Below are positions 30,106 through 42,600 of a stretch of DNA of 64,000 bases, piece by piece. This DNA comes from Diadema setosum. Its lineage: Eukaryota; Echinodermata; Echinoidea; Diadematoida; Diadematidae. The notes beneath the pieces are model-generated. The model had not been told where the DNA came from, did not search any database, and worked only from the letters and a program-made list of their open reading frames with translations. Every line of letters starts with the position of its first letter. The first letter of the stretch is position 1. The DNA lies in the NCBI RefSeq assembly GCF_964275005.1, contig NC_092703.1, forward strand, positions 2,260,777-2,324,776, written 5' to 3'. A program made the position numbers and the translations under genes.

Positions 30106-31988
30106 ATCTCATAGCAGTTTGAGTCAGAACACTACATGCACATAAAGCTGACACTTATAGGAAATTGGAAGGATCAGAAAAAAAAAATGGTAGTACCTTT
30201 TTACTATGTCAGACTCTAGGCATACACACATAGTACTTATAGGCCTTCATGATGAAGACTGTACAATGATAATCAGACGTATCTCTTTCCCTCCCTCCCG
30301 CGACGCCGTCTCATTTTCTCCAGTTTCTGGAAAAATCTGCAGAAGTACATGTACCGTATTGTACGTTTACAGCTACCATATTGTCACTGTATGTCGCAAC
30401 AACATTGCTCACCGCTTTCTCTCCCGTAAGAAAAACTACTCCACTATTAACAACGCGTGAAGCCACGGCGCTATGTTATCTTCTGCACTTCGTACGTACT
30501 TTCGCACTGACGATCCACGAGTCAGCGGTCGTGATACTTGAGTGGCTCGTATCGACAAAACATACGATTGACGATTGCATGCACGTCACACGTACCACAC
30601 AAAAATCAAGAAAACCTAAAGCTAGCTAGCTACTACTGTACAGGGCCTGTTATTATGTTGACAGGATGTGAAAGATATAGACATAGTTCTACGCCGCACG
30701 TCACCAGTGATCACCGTCATTCACTCGGATTACTTCGGCCGACAACAACATAAATTGGCCCATAATTTCTTACCAAAATTTTCAAAGAAGACTACCACTA
30801 TGGACTGGAGGAAATCTTGGAAACGTTGCTGTCTATGACGTGCAAACGTGACGATGCCGATGGTAACCACTGGTAAAAACTAGCACCAGCACCAGTTAAT
30901 GGTTAAAGTAATGTTTAAGTACGAAACTAACTGTTAGATCTAACGTAACGTTAGTTCTAACGTTAGACAGCTAGTTAGATTAACGTGTTAGTTGACCTTA
31001 ACATTGTTAGAATGCAATGCCACAGTATGATCAGAGCAGATTGGCACTGCAGGGAAATTGTAGAAATCTAAGTAGGCTGGACTCTATAGACATGATACAG
31101 TTGTAGATCCTATGCCTAACGTTAGGCCTAATTGCTAAACGGATTTGTTTGGAGAATTGGATCAGACATAGGGCCTAATTGCAATTGATTGTTATATTGT
31201 GGCGTGGTGATCTCAGAATACCGGGCCGGTACCGACTGTCTTCTATTAATATTATTTTCTACTCTAACGTTACTTGACTAGAAAAGTATACTTGGGTGAC
31301 CCGCACTTCGTCATAGTTAATGTGTGCGCATATTTGAATCACATTTCGCCACTGATATTCTTTGAAATCCAATTCACATAGGATCCTAGACCCCTACAGG
31401 AAAAATGCTGAAAATTCCAATGCAATGGAATCACAAGCTCACTGATCGATATCAAAAATTTGCAGCTATCGTCGTCAAACGCGAACGATGCGAAAAAGTT
31501 GCGTGCTAAGGAAGGGGCCCGCAACTCGTCACGCACCCGTGCTCCCATAGACAAAGCACGTAAAAGACGTGTGCGGGTGACTGTGATGCTCCTATTGACA
31601 TAGATCTACATGTAAAAGATGCGTGCGGGGACAGTGGTGATAGGCACCCTAACGACGTGTTACTTATAACACGTACCGGTATTCCGATTAAAATTTCAAA
31701 TTTTCGTGAAAAACTGTTCGGTTTTCACCACAATTTGCTTGGTTGTGGTAGCCCTGCAAAGTTTCAAGCGTACTGAACACAGTCCTGGGCATAATTTTTT
31801 CTCTCTTGTTTAGTGCGCTTAAAACAATTTTAAGCGGGGTGACGGTATTCGGACCCCTGACGAGGTGCGGGCACCTCACTATACTAACTAGAAGTCTAAC
31901 GTTAGTTCAATCTGCTATTGTGCTAAATCTTCCACTCCAGGTAGAAAACTCCCTTTATATGCATCGATGTTGATGGCAATTGCAGATG

Positions 31989-32074
31989 AGTTCCGAGAAT
32001 ACTCGGGCAGGCATCTAAGGGAAATGCTTGTCATAGCAAAATCAGTCCGCCCCTCAATAATGATAATGGGTTAA
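31989..32074 (-). mobile_element. TTAA mini-element, partial copy 5
   Basis: It keeps TCCGAGAATACTCGGGCAGG, AAATCAGTCCGCCCCTCAA and ATGGGTTAA. The far end is lost. Confidence 0.65.
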
Positions 32075-32919
32075 CACTTTAAATTTTACAGTCAGTGTGG
32101 TCAGTGAGTGATGATGAGAGGGTCAGTGATCCCACTGATGACTGAATGAGAATTCCATTAATGAAGGCATATTAAGGGGCCTAGTCATTTATCGGCAGTG
32201 CCAGTGTCATCCAGCCATACGCGTGTCATACAGTGTACATATCCATGAGGACATGACCATTATGTACGTGGAGAAACTCATGAGCTGGATATCTTCGTTT
32301 GTGTATGGGAAACCTGCAGTGTGTAGCTATATCAACACGCCAGTGATCAATGCGTACAAGTAATTGTAGGTCTACATTGTTTGTACATCACTTGCCACCA
32401 CCTCGCAAAATGATGAAAGTAACTTCATTTATTATACCTTTTAGTCAGCTTTATTTTTCTACAATATTTTTCACTCCATTCTCATCTTTGTGTATCAGAT
32501 GGATTTAAAATCTACAATGGTGTATTTGATCAGGAGACTTCCAATTGATTATCAACTGCAACATTAAGACAAGGTCTTGGTACATGAGGACTCTGGCTGC
32601 TCGCAAGCACTGCCCTGAAAAAAAAACCTATTTTTTTCTTACATTGTATTTGTAAACAACTTTTCCTGTATTTTCTTAAAATAGTTTCCAATTTTTTTGC
32701 ATCATCTTTTCTCTTCACCTTTTTTGGTCTTGTTACAAACAAACATTCATCTGTTTTTACTGATTTTCTCAAAGATCTTACTTCGTCTTAATCAAAGGCC
32801 TCAGGTTTTGTCCACTCCGATTCCATGACCGGCGGCCAGAAACGTGGTCAGCCAGCCATACCGGCGTACCAGCATAGCAGTCCGCAGTACATCGATGCAT
32901 GATGACAGCACTACCTCGT

Positions 32920-33708
32920 GTAGGGTAAGAGTGCCAGTATTCGGTCAGCTACCGGTATTCGGTCACTTATCACTAGTCACCAGCCAGTAAGTTCAACTGT
33001 CACAACACACGCAAATCACATCAATTCACATACTTTCACACTCATTCACAACAGGAAACTCCCTTAGCCCCCTCCAAAAATCCATCCAAAATCCCAAATT
33101 TTACCGTCAAAAGTGCAGAATCGGCGCTACTTTCCAAAAGCGTGCGCGGATAAGGCCCAGTTTTAAGAGTACGGGTCGCCGAAACGCTAAAAATCGAGAA
33201 ATAGGTCGTTCTCTCTCGGGATTTTTTGCTTATCATAAGCTTGGAGTGTGATGGTATCCTCAAAAACGCAAAAGAAAAACAAAATTTCTGTACGTGCCGA
33301 TACAGTGTCTCAATGTACAAGGGTTGAATGCAAGTGCCTAGTCCCCAGTATTCGGTCACCAACGGGCGCCGCAACGTCCCTGATGCAATTTTGTGCCAAC
33401 AAGGTAGCACGCGCGCGCGATTTTCAGCTGCCTTGAACACGCATTGACTTTGAACGCGCATATCGCATGACCGAATACTGGTGGCGGTGACCGTATACTG
33501 GGGAATTTTCAAGGTGATTGTATTTTGCGATTTTGTGAAATTCTGTGTGATATTTAACAAAATGAAAATTGAGATTAAAGAAATTTGATATATTTCACAT
33601 ACATTGCTGTAGATATAATGTACATTGTGTATGTATGTATTATTTTAGTTTGAAAAATATTGCAAAAAAGCTTAAGTGACCGAATACTGGGGATGTTATC
33701 CTACCCTG
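32920..33708. mobile_element. Element with repeated CCAGTATTCGGTCA subterminal motifs
   Basis: The left end TAGGGTAAGAGTGCCAGTAT mirrors the right end ATACTGGGGATGTTATCCTA at intervals. CAGTATTCGGTCA or close variants occur near 32937, 32955 and 33346; the complement occurs near 33469, 33488 and 33677. The one long open frame inside (33560-33042, minus) has no recognisable family. Confidence 0.6.
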
Positions 33709-34242
33709 TGCGCTGTACATACTCATACACAGATCAAGCACGCGGTGCTACTCAGAGAATATGCACGCTCTTCTATAGTCACAATAGTTTCTCTATGTTT
33801 GTGTAGTATGTTCATGTGGAGGGTGTCCAGGTGTTGCTGGCTAGCTACTGTAGCGAGCAGCCGAAATGTTGATGTACCATTGATTTAATACCAAGACTCT
33901 CTGGTATCGTTGCGATTGATCCTTATCAATTGGACCTTTAAGTGGAAGTTCCCCGATCAATTGTACATAACTGTGCTTTTGATTTTGAATCCATCTTATA
34001 TACAATTGTAGCAAAGATGATGAAAATGAAGTAAATGAAAAAAAAAATTGTAGGAAAGTAAAGTTGTCTAGAAGGCAGTATGATGAACTGGTTATTTTCA
34101 TCGCTTTGTGAGACTAGATAGTGGCATGTTGATCGGTACTTGTACATAGCATATTGATGTGGCTACTCCAGCGGGTTCCCCATATGAGCCATTCATAGGA
34201 ATGCAGCTTCCCCATGTGTATGGATATGGATGGATATGGCAG

Positions 34243-34708
34243 GGTGGTCCAGGGGGGTTTCAGCATGTCGCTGCAACATGCTCGAATTCTTGTGCAACAT
34301 CCTGAACTCTTGTGCAATATCGTCAAAACCAGTGCAACATGTTGTGTACATCCTCAAGAATTTGCAACAAGCTCAAAATAATATATTATTTTGAGCTTGT
34401 TGCAAATTCTTACATTTTGCACATGTTTTTCACATGCATGTGTAAATGTATTCACACATTCATGTGAAAAACATAGCAAAACGTAAGAAACATCAAACTA
34501 CCTGGCACTGAAATACAATGTACAGCTGTACTTGTGTGCAAAGCATGAGAGAGAACATTGAATATAAGCAGCAAAAAGAGAGATAAGCTACAAAATATTG
34601 CATACTATGTGCTCGTGAGTATGCTCTGGGTCCGCACACATCCAGTTACTGCAATATTATTCGGATTCTGAGCTTGCAACATGCTCAAATTTCAAGTTGT
34701 GGACCACC
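34243..34708. mobile_element. Element with GGTGGTCC ends and a perfect palindrome inside
   Basis: GGTGGTCC at 34243 mirrors GGACCACC at 34701. GGATATGG-like sequence flanks both sides. GTGCAACAT-like motifs recur at 34270-34350 and TTGCAACATGCTC near 34674. It contains a 56-bp perfect palindrome at 34356-34411. Confidence 0.55.
34356..34411. repeat. 56-bp perfect palindrome
   Basis: The half-site AAGAATTTGCAACAAGCTCA is followed by AAATAATA, and the whole segment equals its own reverse complement with no spacer. A second hairpin follows: TTTTTCACATG near 34424 pairs with CATGTGAAAAA near 34463. Confidence 0.9.
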
Positions 34709-35508
34709 TTGGATATGAACAGTACAGCTGTATGTACATGCATGTGGCTGGATGGTAAAGACACACATGTGTGGTTCTATACACTTCTTATTATAAAGAA
34801 CAGCCAAAACTAGTATGTACATGGGCACGTTCTATACCAATTACCAGGGAGTGCATCCCGCATAGACTGCAATGTTATTTACAAAGTATATACATTGTAG
34901 TGCACCAACTTCATAAAATCCCATTTTTACATGGCTTTTTTTTTTTTTTAACAAATTGTCACAATGGTCATGAGTGAGTTGTGCGTGTGGCATACTTTGT
35001 AGGGCATTGAAGATCTTGATCCTCATTTCGATTAAATGCAGAGTCATTTAGACATGTGCATCATGACATCTATTTATGCATTAGTCATCACATGTTTTTT
35101 TATGCAAGTATTAGTGTTACTAATGATATATATCTCAAGGTCATAATGCCTTTATACAGTGTGATTATACACACTTGTACACATGGACCACAGTACCTAC
35201 AAACGTGTATACAGTACCTGTGTATACATTGTATATCAATAATAATGTACAGGTGAGTAATTCCCCCCCCCCCCCCCAATATGATTTTTACCTTACCCGG
35301 TACTGATAATTTTCTGTATAATTATATCTTGGACATCATGGGACACCCATGGATAGCACCATAGAAATTAGATAAAACAGACTGCTTTTTGTGTGGTTGC
35401 AATAATCTTGCCAGAGTGATACTCATTTTCCCCTCTCTCTCTTGTGTACTCCCCACCACAGGGTACTAGTATGCAGTTTCACAAGATGAAGACATTTTCA
35501 TTCTCAGG

Positions 35509-36677
35509 AAGAGCTTTATGATAGGAGCATCAAGGACGTGTGTTGCTCAGGTGGCGACGGGTATGAACAATCCTTACCTGGTTGTGATATATTGCACTTC
35601 AAGTCGTGGAAACTAGGTTGTAGAAGCATAATGAAACGCACGGCTTCTGGTCTAGCTGCCAGTCAACAGCAGGCCAGTTCTCGGGGCAGTCGCACCTCGG
35701 CAAGTAGGAATCAAAATGTAGGGCCATCTGGCAGTAGACCAACCCCCGTGCACATACGTGGCACAGTGAACAGATCACTCTCTTCTTTGTCATCAGACTT
35801 GGCTGAGTCTCCTGCGCCAGAGAACTCTTCACCAGTATTCCAAGAACAATCATGGAATGTTCCACAGTATGAGTTGCAGAGAACTAGACCGACGGGCCCT
35901 TCGGTTCCCTCAGTGCCCAATCTACAAGTGCCGGGGCCCTCGTCCCAGGGGAGGTCATACCACCAGCACCATAATCGTCACCACTTGTCTATGCAAATGC
36001 TCGGTGGTGGCCAGGCAGAATTTGAAGCCTCATGGTCTGGTGGACAGCCGCGTGTGCCTGTAACACATGCCCGACAGCAGCAACATGGAACTGGAGCAAG
36101 TGGAGCAAACGGGAGCCTGCGCATTCCTCACCTGGCGAACGTCCCTGTGACAAACCAGCGCACCATGCTGCGGGCCAGAAGGATGGAGCAGGTACAGCAG
36201 GCCCCACAGGAGGACCCAACCCCTGGGCTCACATCCCTTGAACGGATGATGGCCGCAGGACCCGCTGTACTGACATCTCTTCAGCTTGGGATTCCGGGTT
36301 CCCCACCAACGTCTGGCTATCCATCTCCGACAGCATCTTATCTCTCCCCCTTGACGAGTGATCCCTTCCCGTATGGCACACCAGGAACCCCGCCTTCCTC
36401 CCTGTCCCCCTCCTCCCAGCCCTCTGCATCCACCACTCAGCAATCTCAGCCTCAGACAACTGTTGCATCGGCATCGACCTCGCGATGTGCATCCTCATCA
36501 TCTCAGACCGTCCCGACGAGTAGTGGACTTCATTCTGCCAAGGTTCCCACCTCCGGTTCAACCCTCAAGCGAGCAGGTCCCTATCTGCTTGGACCGAGGC
36601 TTGGGACTTCTCCTGTTAGAAGCATTGTGCAGTGTTTGGCTCGCAAGGATGGAACCGATGACTTTTATTCATTGAAG
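35509..36677 (+). CDS. STK40: STK40 first coding exon, with 5' UTR part
   Basis: A likely acceptor, cattctcag, precedes 35509, so at least one 5' UTR exon probably lies upstream. Coding starts at ATG 35631 (MKRTASG). An in-frame ATG at 35538 would add 31 residues without family similarity. A short upstream frame starts at ATG 35518 and ends before 35631. The exon gives 349 residues and its donor is AAG|gtttgt. Residues 1-310 are low complexity; the conserved part starts at KRAGPYLLGPRLG (313-325) and ends with RKDGTDDFYSLK. Confidence 0.88.
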
Positions 36678-39600
36678 GTTTGTTGTTTGTACACTGTAGA
36701 CTAACACAGTTTAGTGTTAAATCCTTAAAAGCATCCTTATGACTATTTGTCTTCTTTTCATTCAACATACCCAGTATGAAAAAAAAAATAAATCAAGAAA
36801 AATGAGATCATATTAAAAGTTGCTGTTTGAACCCTTTGTTGCCTGATAGTATAAGGTTTAGCTGATGAAATGCATGCTGCAAATTGTAGTTAACCATTCT
36901 TATTGACCAGAGCTTCAGGGAGTGTTCAATCTACACTTTGTAGGCACTAAAAATGGAACTAATATGCATGAATTGAATGTGCAGTTTGTTGTAATGTGTG
37001 AAAAGTAAGTAGATGTAATGTGTGAAAAGTAAGTAGACTATACATTTACTTAAGTATAATATTATGCCTATTTGGCTGTGAATAATGCTGTAACATACAC
37101 GTATGTTGGGTATACCATTTTTTTTTTTTTTTTTTTTGTGGGGGGGGGGGGCTTCAAAATGAGAAGAAAAGGTGATACAATAGGTTATGCAATGAGTCAA
37201 GTGCATCAATTGTGATGTCAAAGCACAAACCAACTATTATACAAATATAAATATACCAGGCCTGAGAGGCTCTGGTTGAAACTATGTGCCTGAGGTGACT
37301 TCAGTAGCACTTTTTCTGAGGGGCGCAGCCCCGAAGAAAATAGTGCTACTGAAGTCACCGAAGGCACATAGTTTCAACCGGTGCCTCGAACAATGGCCTG
37401 GTATATTTGTTTTATATCCCTCCCAATGAATTTAAGAGTAATTGACTGCTTGTATTCTGTAATTTACCCCTTTTTTTTAGGACATCTTGCTTCACTCTTT
37501 TCGAGAAGATTGACAGGTCAATCATGCTTGGGGAAAGCAGAGGAGGGCAGCGCGTACGCGTATTATGAAGAGACAACTGCGCGCTCAGCCGCTAACGTAC
37601 TGTACAACGTACTGGTAAACATGCGCAAACTGCAAACTCGGTATACGCGCTTCATGCATGCAATACGCCTAAATCCGGTCTGTCCATCAATAGTTGTACG
37701 GTACGTTGATGTGCTCAAGCTGATCATGATGTGAGCTGCAGCCGTTAGGTTTTTTATCGTCATTCTAGCGTTTTCTAGCTGTCTATACATGAGTGTGGAC
37801 TATCCTTTGCTGTTAAAAATGCAAGTATACATTGTAAATTTGGGTAGAAAACTCAGTAACGGCAAGTCTAAGGTTAGATTAGGCACTAGCAATTAGCATC
37901 TAGTGCCATCGTAAATTCATGTGATTCGTGTTCTAACAGTTACTTCTAACGTTAACGTTACTATTCAGACCCTATAGACACTTTTGTAATAATTATTAGG
38001 GTTTCTATCAGATTACGGTAACTGCGGTTAGACAGGTAGAAATAGGCTTAGCTAGATCTAACTTACACTAGAAATAATTAAGCAGGCCTAGATCTATCTA
38101 CTACACTACATTATTGTCAACATCTTTAGGGTGGGTCGCTCGAGTTTATGAACTGCGAGACCAAATTTCAAGCGGCGAAGCATGAACTCCCCAAAATTAC
38201 AGACAGTCCTACACTGGGATAGGCATAGACACTACCTCAAATCTAGCATACCGTAGTTAGGGGATCATACTTTCTCATACATGGCCCCAAAACTTTGGAA
38301 CAACCTTCCAATATCTCTATATAGGGGGGTCTACGGCACCCATGAATGAGGCCAAGATCTATGGACAACGGTACGTCGTAAGAGCCCATGTTTGCTTATT
38401 GTTGTCTATTATAGATCTATGATAACGCCTACTCTGTTGTAACTTAATATTCTATTCCACAATGCCATGGGCATCTTTTTAGGTATAAAGATGGCTTTAT
38501 AAGAGTCTGTGAGTCTGTTATTTTCTCTAACGTTACACGTATTGAGTGTATTGTCTACGGTGTGCCATACTCATTCATTTGTACGTGAAAATTGACTGTG
38601 TGGTTCTTGCGAAGCGAAGGTGCCGCGATACCCATTCATTTGTGCATGAAATCTCTCGCGAAGCGAAGGTGCTGTGATACCCATTCATTAACACGTGAAA
38701 TCTTTCGCGTCGCGATGCGAAGCAAAAAAAAGGCGCAAATTTCACCAGCGTGATATAGTTTTTTTACTATTTCCCTCTAGGGAGAATAGCGAGACGCGGA
38801 TTTGTATGGTAGAATAGCCCCACAGACTTGCAATAGTCAGCATTTTTTGTGCATTATGTGAATATAAACTTGTATCCTAATACTGTTTATAATGTACTGA
38901 TATAACCGTGGGATTCATTTGTTTATTATTGTTTTTTCCATCAAGGAAATATGTGTATCATACAATACATCTTGCAAACATGTTGTCCTAAATGTCCGTA
39001 AGTCCCACTGTTATTTTTATTTCTTTCTGTTGTGTTTGGTTCTTGATGAAAAATAATTAATGAGGGCATGAACATACAGTGAGCCATGTGTGATTCGACG
39101 GTTTGGAACTCATGTCTCTAATGGACTGAATTGAAGTACAGTGTATGCCCAGAAATTAAGCTTTCACACACTGTATTCGATTCCTCTTTTTCGCTCACCA
39201 CTTGGTTTGATATACATGTACAACTTGGTACGAGATTATGTTTTGAATAAGACATACAACGCGTAGACATTGAAACAAGACAAGACTTATGGTGGAAAAG
39301 TGTGTATGACCATGCTTACCCTCTTTGCATTCAGATATTGACCCTGTCTGAGAACGGGCGAGAAAACCAGGACGAGAGGCAAGGGAAGATGCTGCTCCAC
39401 ACAGAGTATTCACTTCTCTCACTGCTTAGGGACCAGGAAGGAGTCGTTCACCATCATGGACTATTTCAGGTGGGGTTTTCAGGAGACTCATAAGAAATGT
39501 GTTTTAATGTCTCCCAGCTGACCACCATGGACTATTTCAGGTGGGGGTTTTCAGGAGACTCCTCAAAAATGTGTTTTAATGTCTCCCAGCTGACCACCAT

Positions 39601-42600
39601 GGACTATTTCAGGTGGGGTTTTCAGGAGACTCATAAGAAATGTGTTATGTATCTCCCAGCTGACCACCATAGACTATTTCAGGTGGGGGTTTTCAGGAGA
39701 CTCCTCAAAAATGTGTTTTAATGTCTCCCAGCTGACCACCATGGACTATTTCAGGTGGGGTTTTCAGGAGACTCCTCGAAAATGTGTTAAAATGTCTCCC
39801 AGCTGCCCATCATTGACCATTTCAGGTGGGGGTTTTCAGGAGACTCCTAAAAAATGTGTTATGTATCTCCCAGCTGCCTTGCACGGTAACACTGTCCAAG
39901 TCAAATTGATTTATCTCTCATCCTGCTCCCTGTTTTTATGAAAATGAAATCATTATTGTCTGTTTTGCGCCTTATTGTTAAGATGTGCAAAGGTGCCTTG
40001 TCTCTCCTAGCCTTTTGTCAAGGCCCTCTCGCTGTATGATGGCTATAACGGGTGAGTGAAGCTGTATGAAAGAAATCCATGCAACAAACCTTGCAGTAGG
40101 TGATTGAAATTTGGTGATCCCATTGTTAACCATGGCCCATGCGCTTCTCACTACAAACTGTTGTAACCAGTAAATGACTGATTAGTTCTTGAACTTGTTC
40201 AAATACAGGACCGAGCATATGAGATCCGACCGGATGTTGTGACTGGAAAAGTTCCATCTTCATCATCATCGTCATCGTCATCGGTAGCATCCACCTCATC
40301 ATCATCCTCCTCCTCCAAGGTGCCATATAAGAAGCGGCTGTGCCTTGTGCTGGACTGTCTGGTGGCGCATGACTTCAGTAACCGGACGGCGGACCTTGTC
40401 AACCTCCAGCACCATGTTATCCAGGAGAAGAAACTCAGCGAGAAGGAGGCTGTCTACGTCTTCCATGACGTGGTCAGCATCGTCGACAGCTTGCACAGTG
40501 TGAGTCAGACTTCACCCCATCTTGCCAATCAAATACTTTATGCCATCTATTAAGCCAGTCTAATTTTCCGTGAATCAGGACTACCCAACAATTTTACAAG
40601 TGGTTAAATTTGTGATTGTATGGGGTACATTAGTGAATGGACACGTATGCATGTGCGTGCCTTGCATTCATGTCGAGATTAGAGTTTTTAATTTTGCGTG
40701 TTGTTAAAATTCACAAATGGCACCCAAATCCCCAAATTTGCGAAAACAACTACTTTGCGAAATATATGGCATATTCGGTAAGGGCGCTTTCTAACTGAAG
40801 CACTTGGATAGTGCAATTTCATTTTTTTTTTCAGTTTTTCAGCAGAGCATAGAGAATTTACAAATTTCTCATGAAGTTGTTTCAATCAAAAGTGAGAAAA
40901 ATAGTGTGATGAAGTACAAACTGCAGGGTTATCTTTTGTGTGTACAAAACACAGGAGTAATATGAATTATTCCTATCACTTTTGATTTGTCACATTCTTG
41001 TGTATTGAATAGAGAAAATTGGTGTAATAGCCATTTCTATCGGCTCATTTCTGACATAGGTTTGTAAAGATGCTACAAAAGTGAATGCCTGTATGCTGTT
41101 TCATCTCTTGCACGAAAGATGAGAAATTAATTGATTTTTAGATTTAAGTGTATATTTCCTGAAAAGTATGTAGTGCTCCTGACAACAACTTCATTTCAAT
41201 CACTGCTCTTGTTTTCTTATCTCTTCAGAAAAACATTGTCCACCGAGACTTGAAACTTGGCAACATGGTTCTGAATCGGCACACCCGCCAGATCACCCTG
41301 ACAAACTTCTGCCTGGGCAAACATCTCGTCAGCGAACAGGACCTTCTCAAGGACCAGCGAGGGAGCCCCGCTTATATAAGCCCTGATGTCCTCAGTGGTA
41401 ACTAATAAGCCAGTTCGGGGTTAGCTCATGGGCACATCGGTACAAATGACCTTTCTTCTTTCTCAGTTGATTAGGCACTCCATGAGTTTTCAAGCGAGAG
41501 AAGGTATTTCAGCTTACCCGACGTAACAATTTATGGAATTCATCAGTCATGTTCAAAGAAAGAATGAACTTGCGTAGACCAGGTGACCAGAATGATCCAT
41601 CAATTAGCACTTTGGAAAGCATCCATTTCATTATTTCGCATTGAATGTATTAACAATCTTTTTCTATTGATATTGTCAAATACCGCATTTGCTGACAGGT
41701 GGATGTGCCAGCAAGCACCACTCATAATGATCACTTGAATAATCATTACATCAAAGATGCTTATCTCAGTGAATAAAAAACCAGCATGCTCTGTCGGTAC
41801 TGATGACCTTTTTCTGCTCATGCTCAAAGTGGAACCCCGAACTGGCTTATTGTTCACTCTTTTTGAAAAGAATGTCACTTTTCGTTGTATTTGTTGTTAT
41901 AGCAGTCATATCTCATCACTAGGTAGACGTATCAGTCTGAATTAAAGTCATCATTTGATACACATACTATATGTGACAGTGCATCACAAAACGAACAAAA
42001 AGTCGCGCCCATTAATATTACGTGAGGACTCAAAAAAGGTCATATGGGTCAACAGAGTCAATCTTGAGTTTTTCATATTTTCTGAAAGAGCTATCCTTCT
42101 ACACTACTCTTTAGTTTGAGATCATAACATGAATGGGAAAGTGTGTTTTCAGCAGTTTTTCTACAGCCCTTTTTTTGGGGAGAGTATAAAGATCAAGTAT
42201 GTCTTAGAGGCCCCTTTTCATTTCTTAAAATCCCTTGCACACTCTTTACTTTCAAGTCTAATAACTTGTGAAAGGATAAAGCTACTGCTTTGAAAGTTGG
42301 CATTAATCATGAACATAATGTGTTGATAGCACATAACTCAATTTCAGCTTAATCTGATAATCCCTTCATTGTTGTTGCTCCCGTGGTTTAAGTCCTGTGT
42401 TTTGTCCCTTTGATTGCACAGCTAGCAAGGCTTGGTAAGGATTAAGCGCTTGAATAGACCCAGTACTTCAGAGCCTCTTTTCTCAGTTCACACTTTTCCA
42501 GAGTGAGTGCTTTCTTTCCAGTATTTAGATAGGTTAGGGGAGTCCATTTGAATTGAATTATACATCATTTTTAAGCAGGGGCAGTCTGCTCTTTCAGAAT

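Larger units (their letters stand above)
29511..31988. other. No gene seen; TAACGTTA-rich region upstream of STK40
   Basis: CpG frequency rises from about 30290 and TAACGTTA appears repeatedly from 30950. It could contain a promoter or 5' UTR exon, but no boundary can be set. Confidence 0.35.
36678..39334 (+). other. STK40 intron 1
   Basis: It contains a T run then a G run (37118-37150), the hairpin element 37252-37406, TAACGTTA sites (37948, 38528), a LINE scrap (38240-38330) and a GCGAAG repeat (38560-38720). The 117-codon frame at 37381-37734 overlaps the hairpin element and has no family match. Confidence 0.7.

Noticed and set aside
33042..33560. 172-codon minus-strand open frame
   Set aside because: It lies wholly within an inverted-repeat element, shows no recognised family and has no splice support.
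37381..37734. 117-codon open frame in STK40 intron 1
   Set aside because: It overlaps the end of a hairpin element and shows no family or splice evidence.
39461..39880. CRISPR-like spacing of repeats
   Set aside because: Units are contiguous tandem repeats without unique spacers, in an animal gene intron.
39497..39941. Repeat-containing open frames resembling a tandem-repeat protein
   Set aside because: They are translations of the ~71-bp intronic array of STK40 exon 2's donor.
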